The notes under the pieces are model-generated. The model was not told the origin of the DNA. It saw nothing but the letters and a program-made list of their open reading frames with translations, and did no database searches. Made by a program: the position numbers and the translations under genes. From Rhizophlyctis rosea (Eukaryota > Chytridiomycota > Chytridiomycetes > Rhizophlyctidales > Rhizophlyctidaceae): 64,000 nucleotides of DNA. Below are positions 20,381 to 31,765 of this stretch, in pieces. The stretch covers positions 138,892 through 202,891 of the forward strand of contig JADGJC010000024.1 of the NCBI GenBank assembly GCA_027596075.1. Reading direction: 5' to 3'. The first letter of the stretch is position 1. Each line of letters starts with the position of its first letter.

Positions 20381-23273
20381 TCACTCAACCTTAGCATGCC
20401 CCCCTTCCGCACTCCCCGGTCCAACACCCCACCCGCCACCACCATTACCACCACCACCCCTCTCAACCCACGCCCCATACCCATCGTCCTCACCCCGAGG
20501 CGGCAAGAACCCACGCTCCATGGGTGGATACCCCGCAGACATGGGTCCCGGTGGCCCACCACGCAAAGCGGGATGCGGTGGCGGTGGTCCAGAAGGTGGT
20601 GGAGGTGGGGGCGCAACGACCATACCCGCAGGTCCGAGGTTTTTTTGTTTGGCGACGGAGCGGGAGTAGCGGAGGCCACAGGCGTTGCAGAGGCTGTGAT
20701 TGACCAATAGGACAAAGAACGTCAGTGACAACGGTTGATGTAACAACAGCACAAGCTGAAACAAAACTCACGTCTTCTGCCCACTAGGCCCCTTCCTCCA
20801 CTCCGGACTCTCCTCCGTCTGACAACTCTCACACTTCCTCGGCCTATCCCCACCCTTCGGTCTCCCCCCAGGAACAGTCGTCTTCCCCTCCCGTTCACTA
20901 ACACTCCCCCGACCCTCCCTCGGCGCACCACCATTCCCGCCCCCCGCACTCCGCCCCCCAGCATAGGGCGGCGGACCATACATGTAATAATCATACGGTT
21001 CCGGCGGGTACATCCTCCGATAAATGTACTCCTGCTCATGCGCTGGAGGCGGACGGGCATAGTAGTACGACTGCGCATCCATCCGACGTTGGTTGGGGTC
21101 AATTCCAGCACCGCGCGGGCGAGGTTGGGGTGGAGGTGCTGTGGCCGATTCCCATTCCGCTGGTGGCGGGACGGGGGGGCGGTTGACGTGTCCGTGGAAG
21201 GGCGAGTAGGTGTGCGGGGCTGGTGGTGGGGCGTAGGGACCAAAGTTGAAGTGGGACGGTTGTTGTTTCATGGGTCGGGTGGAGTAATAGGCGTCGGGCG
21301 GGATTTGACCTGGGTAGCCTCTTGATGGGCGGAATCTGGAGGGTGGTGGGGCTTCGTCGGACGTGTGGGGTGGGAACTCGCCGGAGTAGCCGCTGCGTGG
21401 TGATGCTGGGGCGGGTGGGAGGGCGCCTTCGAATGGGTCCATGGCTCCTTGGTGGTACCACGGTGTTGAGGGATCTGATCCTGCAAAGGCCGAAGGTGCT
21501 GCCTTGGGATGAAGGAATTCTTCTCGACGGAGTCTTGCGTCCATTGAATCTCCGTGTCCAAATCCCAGATGCGATGATGAGCCGGAGAGTAAGAGCGAAG
21601 GTTCGTCAAGTCGCCGCCGTTTGACATTGGGGTATTCGTCGGGAGCTGCTTCCGGGTCGAAGAAGGGATGATCTGGCATTGGACGTGTTTGTGCTGGAGG
21701 TGTTGGTGTGGGATGTGTTTGTGATGATGTGTACGAAGGGGGTGGTAGTGAATGTGCGCCGTCAGTGGTGGAGTCGAACCTTCCACCTTCCCAAGTCTTG
21801 GCAGGCGGTGCAGGAGGTATAGCATCAGCGGCCTTCGGTCTCTCGGCCACTTGTTGAGTTGCAGTCGCAGCCGAAGCACCAGCTGGATTGGTATTCCGCC
21901 TCTGCATGCAGACAAAAGTGACAGCGCCGTACGGTACCACCACGGTCTCGACGTGTTCGAACGAATCGCTTGTTGGTGGCAGGGGAGTCGGGTAATTCTC
22001 CAATGTCATCATTCGATGTTGCATGTAGAAAAGTCCGCTGGTGCAGTTATCCGGCAGTGACTGGACTGCAACCGGTCGAGATCTTCGATCCTTGGCGGCG
22101 CCCCCTTCTTTCCTCTCACGTAACCGACCCAGCTCGTCCCTAAACTTCCGATAGTCTTCTGGTGGTAATAGTGTTGCATACAGGTCGTGCATGTCCCAAA
22201 CTTTGTCCGCGTCCCCTCTTAGTAGTGTCGAAAGCCGGTCCCGAGGATACGCAAAGAGCAAGTTCAGATCTTTGGAATCCAATACTTGAACCACTCTTGC
22301 ATTGGTGACATCCGTAAGTGGTGGCGAGTCCTTCTGTTCCGCCTTGTTTTCGCCTTCAATTTCCCTCAATTCCTTGAGAGTACGAAACAGCTCCTCCTCC
22401 AAATGTTGCACATCCTCCGGTGTCCATCGCTCCGTTTCACCTCTGAATTCCATGGCGCAAGCTGTTTCGGAGGAGTCTTTAGGGATAGGCAGGGACAGAA
22501 ACGAAGGAGGGAAAGGTTCAGATGAAATGCAAGAATGCAAATCAATAGAGCACAAACGATTGCAACGCGACCGATACGAACCGACAGAAGATAGGGAAAG
22601 AGAAGGAAGTGCGTCAACAAAGTGATCCAATGTATGATGGGAAGAAACAGAGCGACGAAAAGGTGAAGCTCAGTAAAGCACTGAAGTCGGGCACGGCAAA
22701 GGAACACCGTGAGAAAAAGACATGTTTGTGATGCTTACCTTTTCCAATATGGAAGAAAGCTAACACACATTCCTCATTGATCGCATTCAAACCAATGTCG
22801 GCGATTACGTAGTCACTTTCAGATAGTGGAGAGTTTGGACCGTTTTCCTCTTTCGGAGGACTTAGGCAAAAGTTGTCGCGTATTCTCAATCTGATGGATG
22901 AAAGGTTTGTTGATTAGACATTACAGATGCTAATGCACAAAGCCAAAGATCCCACAAACCTAATAATGCTTCCTTGTAACGTCCGAAGATCCATAAAACA
23001 CTTGAAATCGCGCCGTAGAAGATCTCCATCGGACGGATGTAGCATATCAAAGAGACTCTTCCCAAGTAACGCGTCGGCCGAAAGCTGCTTCTTGGCCAGC
23101 TCCGTCCGGAACACGCGGGGTATATGTAAGAACCGTAGGGATTGGTACGAAAGGAATGTCCAAAAGCACGGCATTGCATCGGTATAATTAAAGTCGTAAT
23201 GAGGTTCAAATGATGATTTTGACGATCGGTAACCGGGGTCTGTTGAGTAGGATGGCGGTGGATATGTAGACAT
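20381..23273 (-). CDS. PAS-GATA transcription factor (white collar-2-like)
   Basis: Four exons (23273-22960, 22890-22739, 22461-20772, 20693-20381) give about 822 aa. Residues about 35-165 form a PAS domain (LSADALLGKSLFDMLHPSD...) split by intron 1. A second PAS-like stretch follows near 215-290 (VLDSKDLNLLFAY...). A long Pro-rich middle leads to one GATA zinc finger with Cys699, Cys702, Cys721 and Cys724. The 18-residue loop is the fungal type found in WC-2-like proteins, and the last intron splits the finger. No LOV flavin-binding NCRFLQ motif is seen, so it is unlikely to be the photoreceptor itself. A WC-2-like partner or other PAS-regulated GATA factor is more likely. The tail is Gly/Pro-rich. 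Intron 2 (about 277 bp) is longer than the others, and its acceptor could instead be 15 bp upstream. Confidence 0.85.
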
Positions 23274-23879
23274 ATGGCGTAGAGGTGGGTGACGGGATGG
23301 TGCTGTGTTTGGATATCGTTCGAATCACGCAATACTATATCAGCGTAAGCAAATAGAGAACAGCATTTAGTTACTCTCATCAACGAGACTACCACCCCGT
23401 CAATCAACCCATCCTCTCATCCAAAAATGATCTAACAGGCTATTGATCGGGCAGCGCAGCGATCGATCGAACTTGAACTATCGGGATACTACTTACATGC
23501 CGCGTGTGAGAAAATTTTATACAAACGATGCGGTGCACCTGTTGGTGCCTTGTCTACACATTTTGACGTGTAAAGAAGAAGGAAGAGCACAGGTTAGTTT
23601 AAGGATAGGAAAGCGTGGGAAAGAGAAGAGGAGGAGAGAAAGGAAGATGTTTCAGACAGTGAGGTCGGGGGGGAAGCGGGGGGGAGGGGCGGGCAATTAC
23701 GCGCGAGAGTGAAGAATGGGATTACATATTACATACCGTGTCAAGAGATGGGGGGAAGTGTACGTCAGCAAGATTGAGGGTTGCCCTGCGCCGCCCGTGA
23801 TTGGACCCGGATGTTTGAAGGTTGATCAACAAGGGTGGACCGAAAAAAAGGGGGGATGGGGACGCGCGTGAGAAGGGTC

Positions 23880-24330
23880 GATTGGCTATGATGATGGATC
23901 GATATGCAGGGGTTGGGATGGTATGGATGGATGGGGTATGGATGTGATGGATGCGGGGGATGGGGATTCGCGTGATGATGCGTATGTCGGGTGGGTGGGT
24001 TTGGATGATGCAGGGGTGTATGTGGTGGTGTGGTGTGTGTTTGTTTGTATGTTGTGAGTTGTATCTCTTATGTGTATGCGTATGATGGGGGGTGTCCCAG
24101 TTCCAGGGGTAAACGGGTTGATAGAGTCGATTGGGATGTAGCGATGAATGCGAAGGGGAGGGATGTGACGATGAATGCTGAGCCACGGGTAGCGGAGGTG
24201 GTCCCTGGGGGATCGACGCGATGATTGATTGATGGGATGGGGGGTGCGTGGCAAAGACAGACGGATGGGCTGATGGATGGACGGACGTACGAACGGACGG
24301 ACGGACTGAATATGGGTTGGGATGGGTTAT
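23880..24330. repeat. GGAT/GGAC-rich low-complexity tract
   Basis: The plus strand is strongly G/T-biased, with repeated ATGGATGG, GGGATGG and, at 24278-24308, GGACGGAC units. This is microsatellite-like, with no coding potential. Confidence 0.6.
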
Positions 24331-27300
24331 GGGCGCGCCAGCGTTGATGGTGTTTGCGCAAATTGACCTGCGAATGGGGTTGGAGGGTAGCGAGTGAGTT
24401 GGACGACGATGAAGTTGATGTAATTGTTGATGATAGACTCACTCGGCTGCTGGCTTCGTTTCTCGGCTTCGATGATGATGACCGATAGCGGCGGGTGCCG
24501 AATCGTATGCGTGGTCGTATGCTTCACTATGGAGGTATTTGACCATGCGAGGTCGAGGAATGCGTCAATTTGGAAGGTTGGATGGACGGACTACCGATAT
24601 TACCTGATATTCGACCTTCAAAAGGGCAGAGGCTGTAGTTCACAAAAGGGTAAGACCACGCGAGCCTTTGAGATTTAGTATGGTGTGCGTCCCGAAATGC
24701 AGTTGTGGAAAAACAGCTGCCGGTAGTGCGTTTCGTGGAAGGAGGAGGATAGAGGTGTTGGACTTGATGATAACACAGTAGAGCTGTTTCAGTGCAATGT
24801 TGGCAGTGAAATGCAGTGACCACCAGAAATGGGGTTCGAGGGAGTGGGATACGTCGGGTGTGTGTGTATATTTGAGGGAGGAGGACTAAAGCCTAGACCA
24901 GAGACAGCTGCTGGGAAGGAGTCGGTCCAGCAGTGCACTAGAACACTTGAAGACTTCGACTTTTGACGTGGCTTTGTTATGTGACTCTGAGTGTGTAGCG
25001 AGTTGGAATTTGCTCCTCAAAACGCGCGCCAAAAACATGCAGGAGACTTGCAACAGCAACGACGGATGTTGTAACCGGTGTTCACAGACGGTTGTGTGCG
25101 TAGCGATCAACTCGATCACTAATAGGCTCCACTGGCAAAGGAGGGGGGGTAAAGCATGTTTGACAGGTCGTACCAAAACGCACGAATTAGCCTTCCCGAT
25201 TGACGCGTAGTAACTAATCCGCTCGAACGACCGGCAACATCACCACATTTCAATGAATCTCAGAACCATGCCATCCGATCATTTCTACCGGTGTGTCGCT
25301 TTCAGTGCCTAAACCACGTCATGGAAAACCATTGCTCACACTATGTTCCAAGTTGGACCAAGGATTCGACCACCAGATCATCATCTTCGATCGGGGGCGT
25401 TAAGTGCAACTCCCGCATTTGCAACATGATTTCTCATCACAAAACTCAATTCGCCGCATCCCCTCACAAGGCTTCACAATGACACCAATCTATCATCGCA
25501 ACCTCCCCGGAACCACTCACCTTCAACGCAGAAATCTCTAAGCCATCAAAAAAGGACAACCAAGAACCAAGCGAAAAGAAAATCATTAATAGACCCCGAT
25601 CGTGTGTAACACCCGGGCGAGTTCGTCAGGTCTCCACAATCATCACAAAGCAACCACAAATAACCAACAGACGACCTGCCGCTTCCCCTTACAAACGCAC
25701 CAATCCCCTTCCGGCATAACATAAGGAAAGCACTATACCCGACAACCCCTCCCTCCGACCCAACAACCTGAATCAAGAGCTAATGACATGACAAAAGCAC
25801 AACAAAAACTCGCCTCGCCTCACCTGCTCCGAAATTTACCAGGATGCTAAATCCTGGAACACCTCCCTCCCACAAGCCACCTCGCCGTTGGTAGAGTGTC
25901 TGACGCAAAACATCGGATCGGAGCACAGCGCGCCAAAATCAGTGTCTCGGGATCCAACATTGTGGAAGACACCAGGATGTGATCATTTAGCCCAATATGG
26001 TAATGGGAGAGCTTCGCCCTGGGCAAGGCCCGTGAGGCTGGGTCGAAGTGGTCAACACTGGTCAACATTGGTCGACACAGCAAGCTGTTGAGGACCCTCA
26101 ACCAACGTCGTGGCTCTACCTACCAGGACCAATCAACAGTCAGCAAACGAAAAGCACACACAAATCACAAACTGGCTTTCCGAAAAGCTCATTCCCTTCC
26201 GATGATCTGGACACAGCGAACTCAGCGAAGCATCGGCTCCGCGGTGCCGCACAACCCGGAGACTCTTGAGATTGGACTTGCACGGTTGTGAAAGCTCCGT
26301 CCGCTGACATTCATAAAGGAAGCCTTCGAGGAGGCATTTTCAATACACGACCAATGACAGTCATTCAAAGCTATTCTCGCCATTAGCCTGCCTATCACCT
26401 TCGCCACCCAAGACCGCATTCGACATTTCCAGGGTTTGCGCTCAGTCACAGATGTCAGCACCCCCATCCCTTCCTCCTCCAAAAACAAATAAACTCAAGG
26501 ACCCTGAAAACATAACAACTCGCCCTGCCATATGACTTGACCGACACACCTATCGCGAAAACCACGCATTCCTGCAGGCATTGAAGGCTCGCTCAAAACG
26601 GAGATGAAACTCCTCATCATCATCATCATCTTCAGTTTCATTATCACTGATGCATTCATTCTTCCTCACGGGATTGGTATTCCCAACCATTAGCGAACGT
26701 TGGAAACGCGGTCTTTCCATCAGCTCCCTGGGAAAACAACCTTCCTTCAATGATCATTCCCAATGTCTCCATCACCAATCGGCCACACCCCTATGCGCGA
26801 CGGACTCGATCATTTGATCATGTCCACAATTACACGCGAAGGACGGTCTCGTAGCGAGATCGGATGACGGAACAACTGTCATGTAGTCATCCGATCTGCC
26901 TGCGTGCATGTCTAGGCATTTGAGTGATAAAATTGTTGGATGATGAAATGCGAAGGGCGGTGGGAGAGGATATCTATGATTTTTGCTTTTGTACACTTTG
27001 TCTGCCGGCTGCGTTCGGGGGGAGGCCGGGATTCAGGGTGTGGAGAAGAGACTTGCCTTATGTAAGCTCGTCGCGCTGTTGCTGACATAAGCCGCGTATT
27101 CCCTCCTCTTCCATTTTCCTTTCAACCCAGTCGCCGACAAATGAAACTCTCCTCCCCGATGGAGGATCACTGTCAATCAATGTTTGAGCTTTCAGATGCT
27201 CGAAACCCAAACCAGCTGAACAGGTCAATCAGTGTATGCCTCCCTCCATCCTATGAACATGGAGATGTTCTTGCCCGAAAACGTGACAAGAGGGTCCAAA

Positions 27301-27860
27301 TTTGAGAAGCAGTCCACAGAGTTTTGCAACTTTATGTCATTGTGCTGAATGAGTTTCGGTGCGAGAGCGTCATCACTGGTCGGTCTATCGAGTTGCGTAT
27401 GGGAATGGAGGCGAACTGCATGATAGAGCTCAGCCAATGCGAGAATGACGACGGGCGTTGTTTTGTTTACATGCGTCTTTTTCTTGCTTCATTCAGTTGT
27501 TTGATGTAACAAGAGCCTGTCAGAGCTTCGGACTATGACCGAGTTCGCCGGGATAAATGGTGATCTTCATAAGAGGTGTAGAGTTGCAATCTATAAACTC
27601 GCGACGGAATGTCGTGGCTTATTGGACGCATAAAGGGTCCTACCGTGCCATTCAGTGTGTCCACCCAGTCTCTGACGAGCAAAACCAACGACCAGGGGGC
27701 ACCACATGACAGAGCACAGTGTCTTCCGAAAGCTTCTTGTGCTCCGTGAACCTATATTGGCATTTTGAGTTTTATAGCAAAAACGGTCACGCCCGTGTAA
27801 CACCAGGCGAGTTTGAACACCGCCCCACGGACCCCACCGCCGGTTGCTGCCCGAGGGAAG

Positions 27861-27900
27861 CATAAAAGGCGTCGAGATTCCATAAAAGGCGTCGAGATTT
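27861..27900. repeat. 20-bp tandem direct repeat upstream of the SPRY gene
   Basis: Two adjacent 20-bp units (CATAAAAGGCGTCGAGATT plus C or T) differ only in the last base. They lie about 150 bp upstream of the SPRY start codon and contain ATAAAA, so they could be core-promoter DNA. Confidence 0.7.
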
Positions 27901-28046
27901 CATCGAGTCAAGAGCGTTACCCGCATCGAACATCACTGTGATATACAACGCTTATTGACGAGTTCAAAAAATTCTTGTAGGATCCCTTTGCAACAAATTC
28001 CAATCGATCCCTCAATCCGGCCATCAAAAGTCAACCCTTCAGTGCA

Positions 28047-28937
28047 ATGACGAACGTGCCGGGATCGCAAGACCAAACGAGCTCGTCAGAAGACGAGATT
28101 GCAACAATACGATGGTTAGGTTTCGATGCATATAAGCTTGTTCCCGCTCAAGCAATTGCCTCCTCCGTAGCGGTTTCAAACAACTTCACCGTCACATTCC
28201 TCCCTCCTACCTCCTCCTCAACCGCAACGCCAACACCCCTACCCTCACCATACCGCTCCATCCTCTCCGCCCACACCCTCCTCCCACCACCACTCCCCGC
28301 CCACTCCGCTTACACCGACCACTCCCACGGCTACATACCTCCCTCAAACTCCACCCACCCGGCATACTACGAAGCAACAATCACCGCACTGGTCCTCCCA
28401 TCCCCCCCTCCCACATCCCCAACATCAGGCAAACAACTAAAATCAACCACAGCACATCCGCAGATTGCCATAGGTCTCGCAACGAAATCATATCCATCAT
28501 CCACCCTTCCAGGCTGGTCTCCAACATCTATAGCATACACCAACACCGGGACGATCTACCAATCTGGCGTTCCAACACCTTTAGGTGAAGATTCCCTCCC
28601 TCCATACACACTACCTGATACCATCGGCGTGGGTTACACCCCCTCTACAGGAGATGTATTCTTCACCCTCAACGGCGTGCTCCTTCCCTACCCAAAGGAC
28701 CTTCCAAATCCGGAAAGACGCCCATACCATATTGCTATTGGGACGAATTGTGCATGTCGGGTGCAGGTTAATGTTGGAGAGGAGCGGTTTATGTACAAGG
28801 AGATGAATGAGGGGCGGTGGAGTGGGAAGGAGGTGGAGGCGGTAGTGGGGACGAAGAAGGGGAAGGGGAAGGGAGATGCGGTACGAGATATTTGGTATGG
28901 TCGGCTTATTAAGGGGGATTATATTGCGCCTGTATAG
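28047..28937 (+). CDS. SPRY (B30.2-like) domain protein
   Basis: A single-exon frame of 296 aa starts from the ATG at 28047. Residues about 105-260 form a SPRY domain: a YYEATI strand, IAIGLATKSYPSSTLPGW, then SIAYTNTGTIYQSG, and DTIGVGYTPSTGDVFFTLNG, the classic order seen in Ran-binding and Ssh4/Ear1-type proteins. The N-terminal part is Thr/Pro-rich and the C-terminus is Lys/Gly-rich. There is no transmembrane segment, which distinguishes it from Ssh4/Ear1. SPRY domains bind partner peptides, often as adaptors for ubiquitin ligases. The partner here is unknown. It lies 517 bp upstream of a co-directional ART-like gene, but a functional link is only suggested by position. Confidence 0.8.
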   Translation: MTNVPGSQDQTSSSEDEIATIRWLGFDAYKLVPAQAIASSVAVSNNFTVTFLPPTSSSTATPTPLPSPYRSILSAHTLLPPPLPAHSAYTDHSHGYIPPSNSTHPAYYEATITALVLPSPPPTSPTSGKQLKSTTAHPQIAIGLATKSYPSSTLPGWSPTSIAYTNTGTIYQSGVPTPLGEDSLPPYTLPDTIGVGYTPSTGDVFFTLNGVLLPYPKDLPNPERRPYHIAIGTNCACRVQVNVGEERFMYKEMNEGRWSGKEVEAVVGTKKGKGKGDAVRDIWYGRLIKGDYIAPV

Positions 28938-29454
28938 AGTATGAGGTACATTGGATTATGGTATCGACCGCCTTCGGGAGGCAATCTCTATTCCTTGATA
29001 GCGCTCGACGTGATCTCTGTGAGAATGAACATTGACGGCTCGAACACAGAAATGTCACCTTTCTGAAAATTGGTGGTACTTTGACAAGAGGTTGGGGACA
29101 GAAATGAGCACCTACTCTTCAGATAGCTTTGCAGTATGCTGTCTTACATCACGCGTACATTGACAGAAGCACCCTCCACTCAACATCAAATCCGGGAAAA
29201 CGCGATGGTACTTAGCCACTTCTGAAAGGAGGTTTCAGACAGCGCACTCATGTGACGTGTCATTTCGGTTGGCTCGCAATGCAAACAGTCATTGGAAGGT
29301 AGTCAGGCCCTCATGGTTGGGTAGAGAGGAGGCGCAAGCGCTATTCAGTGAGCGTCCCGAATCATTAACAGCCTTTCTGATGCATTTGTGCATATAAGAG
29401 CCCGACCACTTTGAACCACCGTTTCCCCTTATTATCAACCCCAAAAGTTCACGT
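28938..29454. other. intergenic, 0.5 kb
   Basis: It carries the 3' flank of the SPRY gene and the promoter of the ART-like gene, with a TATA-like motif near its end. No gene is seen. Confidence 0.6.
29392..29398 (+). promoter_or_regulatory. TATA-like box of the ART-like gene
   Basis: CATATAAGAG lies about 60 bp before the first ATG and about 100 bp before the better-context second ATG (29497). Confidence 0.4.
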
Positions 29455-30144
29455 ATGCTAACCCGCCTATCAATAACCTCGAATCAGGACGTCACCATGT
29501 TTATCATAGACGGCATCAAAAGTATCTTCAGCGCCCTGCGCAACATCCTCTCTTCGCTCTACAACCTTGGCACCGGCTTGTTCTGTCGCACCTCCCCACT
29601 CGCCTCGCCCAAAAGCACTGAAATTTCCACTGCCTTACCTATGCAGTCAAGTCCACCCACCCGACCAAAAAGGCCGGACCAGTCCACCATTCTACGCTGG
29701 CATCTAGAGCGTATCATGCAAGATTGCAAAACCTTCCTAAAACAACACCAAGAATGGTTCACCTCCATCGAGTACCCCCTCCTCGACAACTCCATCCATA
29801 CCCGTTACCATCGTCATGCCCAACACACATCCCGCTACAGCCTACGATATGCCTTCCACGGCACGCCCCACGTCAACATCTACCGCATATTCTCCGAAGG
29901 ATTCAAAATTGGTGGAAGAGAGGTGCCGATGGCCAATGGGGCGCAACACGGAACCGGGGTTTACCTGGCTGAAAATCCCCATTCAGCAATTTGTTCTAGT
30001 GGGAAGCTGATTGTGGCGGCTGTTGCGCTGGATCAGACTGAGGTGAGGCATGGAGGCATGTGGGGAATGACGGTTGTGAAGAGTAAGGAACGGGTTCTTC
30101 CGATTGCTGTTGCACATCTCAAGGCGGGGATGTATTACTATTAG
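29455..30144 (+). CDS. PARP/ADP-ribosyltransferase-like protein
   Basis: One open frame gives 229 aa from 29455, or 215 aa from the ATG at 29497, which has the better ACCATG context. Residues about 80-125 are helical and charged. The PARP-like core follows: His135 in FHGT, an I-x-R-I-F-x-E-GF turn, then NGxQHGTGVYLAENPHSA with Tyr170, and a final strand near RVLPIAVAHL (213-222). The His and Tyr of the H-Y-E triad are present. A Glu at the third position is not evident, as in mono-ART or inactive PARP branches. There is no signal peptide, though the N-terminus has a hydrophobic MFIIDGIKSIFSAL segment that could touch membranes. Substrate unknown. It is distinct from the ubiquitin-like/ART fusion at the left end. 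Confidence 0.7.
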   Translation: MLTRLSITSNQDVTMFIIDGIKSIFSALRNILSSLYNLGTGLFCRTSPLASPKSTEISTALPMQSSPPTRPKRPDQSTILRWHLERIMQDCKTFLKQHQEWFTSIEYPLLDNSIHTRYHRHAQHTSRYSLRYAFHGTPHVNIYRIFSEGFKIGGREVPMANGAQHGTGVYLAENPHSAICSSGKLIVAAVALDQTEVRHGGMWGMTVVKSKERVLPIAVAHLKAGMYYY

Positions 30145-30797
30145 GCAAACGGTGTGGAATAGTTTAGATTCTCCAGGTCCATCTTTGTAGCTGCAAGTCT
30201 GTCCAGTGCTTAGTTCTGGTATGTTTGCCTGTAAAAGCGGTAACCTTGGCATATGTATATAGTGCATTTCCGTTGTGCGGTCCAGCTCTATCACCAAGAA
30301 ATGTACTCTTTTTCTTTGATCCATCTTTTGGCCATCGTGCTAATTTGTTATTTGAGTGCAACTTTGCTAGCGATGTTGGATAAGGAGGCGCTATTTGAAT
30401 GTCCATTTGCTTCAAAATATCGTTAGTTGTCGTTCAGGGCATTGCTTGTGGGGGTTCTCAAATTACCTAAGTGACGGTGGAATCGTCTTCATTGTCAAGA
30501 TCACAATCATCTTAGAGTACAACAACTCGGCGCTTTCATTTGAAATAAGTTGCACGTCAAATCATTCGCGAAACATGCAGCTTTTGATTGGGATGGGGTA
30601 CCTATGGACATTTAGACTGCTTGACTGCCAAAGTTAAGCCCAGTTGATGGCACGATTTAGCGCCGTAGCTGCTTAGCCCCACATCCACCAGACTCGCTGC
30701 TGGTGGCCGCTGTTTCCTTCCACGATTCCACTTTGCTTTTAAACCCGAACACAAGTGCTTCGCAGCAAGTCTTTCGAAACCCCCTTGCAAAAGCCAA
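30145..30797. other. intergenic, 0.65 kb
   Basis: I see nothing coding here. It includes the GFA gene promoter. Confidence 0.6.
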
Positions 30798-31422
30798 ATG
30801 ACCACCACAAAAGTCTACCCTGGCTCCTGCCATTGCGGAAATGTGACCTACCACCTACGTCTCACCCTCCCGCCCAACACCGATCTCAACTCGCCTGCCC
30901 CGTCCGTGAAGATCTACAAGTGCGCTTGCACCGTATGTCACAAGGTATGCTGTCGAGTTGCACGATGACTGCATGACACGGCCTTTCCACTCACAAACTG
31001 CTTCCCACCAGATGGGCATGTTCCACTGCCGCCCAATCTCCTGCACCAAAGACTTCCTCCTCACCTCCCCCTCCCCTGCTACCCTCAGAGCCTACCAGTC
31101 CGTCCCCAACGGCAACATAAGATGGTACTTCTGCAAAAATTGTGGGGTGCGGACCTTTGCAATGGAAGGCAACTTTGTTGAAGACCATATCGATCTTTTT
31201 GAATGGAAAGGAGAAGGCCGAGGGGAGAAGCAACAGGTGTGGAGGTCCGAACCTTCGGTGGTGAATGGGAAGCCGTGTCATTACGTGAGCGTGAATGCTG
31301 TGACATTGGAAGGGTTGGATTTGATTAAGCTGCAGAAGGAGGATGGGGTGCATTATTCTGCGGGACCTAGTGGGGAGAATCCACCACGGTTTGGGGAGCC
31401 ATATCCTGGAGGATGTTATTGA
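30798..31422 (+). CDS. GFA / CENP-V family zinc protein (glutathione-dependent formaldehyde-activating type)
   Basis: Two exons (30798-30944 and 31012-31422) give 185 aa. The family's zinc ligands are all visible: SCHCG (Cys11, Cys13), KCACTVCHK (Cys42, Cys44, Cys47), which ends exactly at the intron, and FCKNCGVR in exon 2. The conserved GFA order CxCG ... CxCxxC ... CxxCG and the total length fit the family well. The founding member speeds condensation of formaldehyde with glutathione. Most fungal paralogues have no proven substrate, so the reaction is not assigned. No targeting signal is seen. Confidence 0.85.
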
Positions 31423-31765
31423 TGCAGCAGCCAGTGATCTAATGGAATATGAGAGACTTCATGTGGTCGGCAGAATGCCGTCACCAAGGTTATATCCGTT
31501 TGCTTAATTGACCGCGGACTATGAGAGACTTAGAGAAGCCCGATAATAAACATTGGGTACCTCACAAAACAAGATGGCCCATTTGTTGACCAGTCCGAAA
31601 CCGGAGCCACTCTGTAGTTTCCATGCCCAAATGGGGTTTAAGATGCCAAATATGCACCCTCTTGCTCACAGATACCACGATGGATTACGCTTGCTATTAT
31701 TGCACATACAACATAGGACAGCACCTAACGTCTGATTATATACTACATACTATAAGGTTCCTGCA
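31423..31765. other. convergent intergenic, 0.34 kb
   Basis: It lies between the 3' ends of the GFA gene (plus) and the OPT gene (minus) and includes an AATAAA signal. No gene is seen. Confidence 0.6.
31545..31550 (+). promoter_or_regulatory. candidate poly(A) signal of the GFA gene
   Basis: AATAAA lies 123 bp downstream of the GFA stop codon. Confidence 0.35.

Larger units (their letters stand above)
23274..28046. other. 4.8 kb without a recognisable gene
   Basis: It starts at the PAS-GATA promoter and ends at the SPRY promoter. I checked the longer frames on both strands and found no domain, no signal peptide with continuation and no convincing exon chain. It includes GGAT/GGAC-rich low complexity (23.9-24.3 kb), an ATC triplet run near 26.62 kb, three spaced GGTCAACA-like units near 26.05 kb and a 20-bp direct repeat at its right end. 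Non-coding transcripts cannot be judged from sequence. Confidence 0.5.

Noticed and set aside
21770..21800. B-box-like GGTTCGACTCC on the minus strand.
   Set aside because: It lies inside the PAS-GATA coding exon with no A box or T-run, so it is a chance match.
23722..24254. His/Thr/Pro-rich open frames on the minus strand.
   Set aside because: These are frames of a GGAT-type low-complexity tract, open in several phases at once, with no start context.
26550..26750. Minus-strand frame with an Asp/Glu run (TEDDDDDEE).
   Set aside because: It is produced by an ATC triplet repeat, starts at TTG and has no linked exon.
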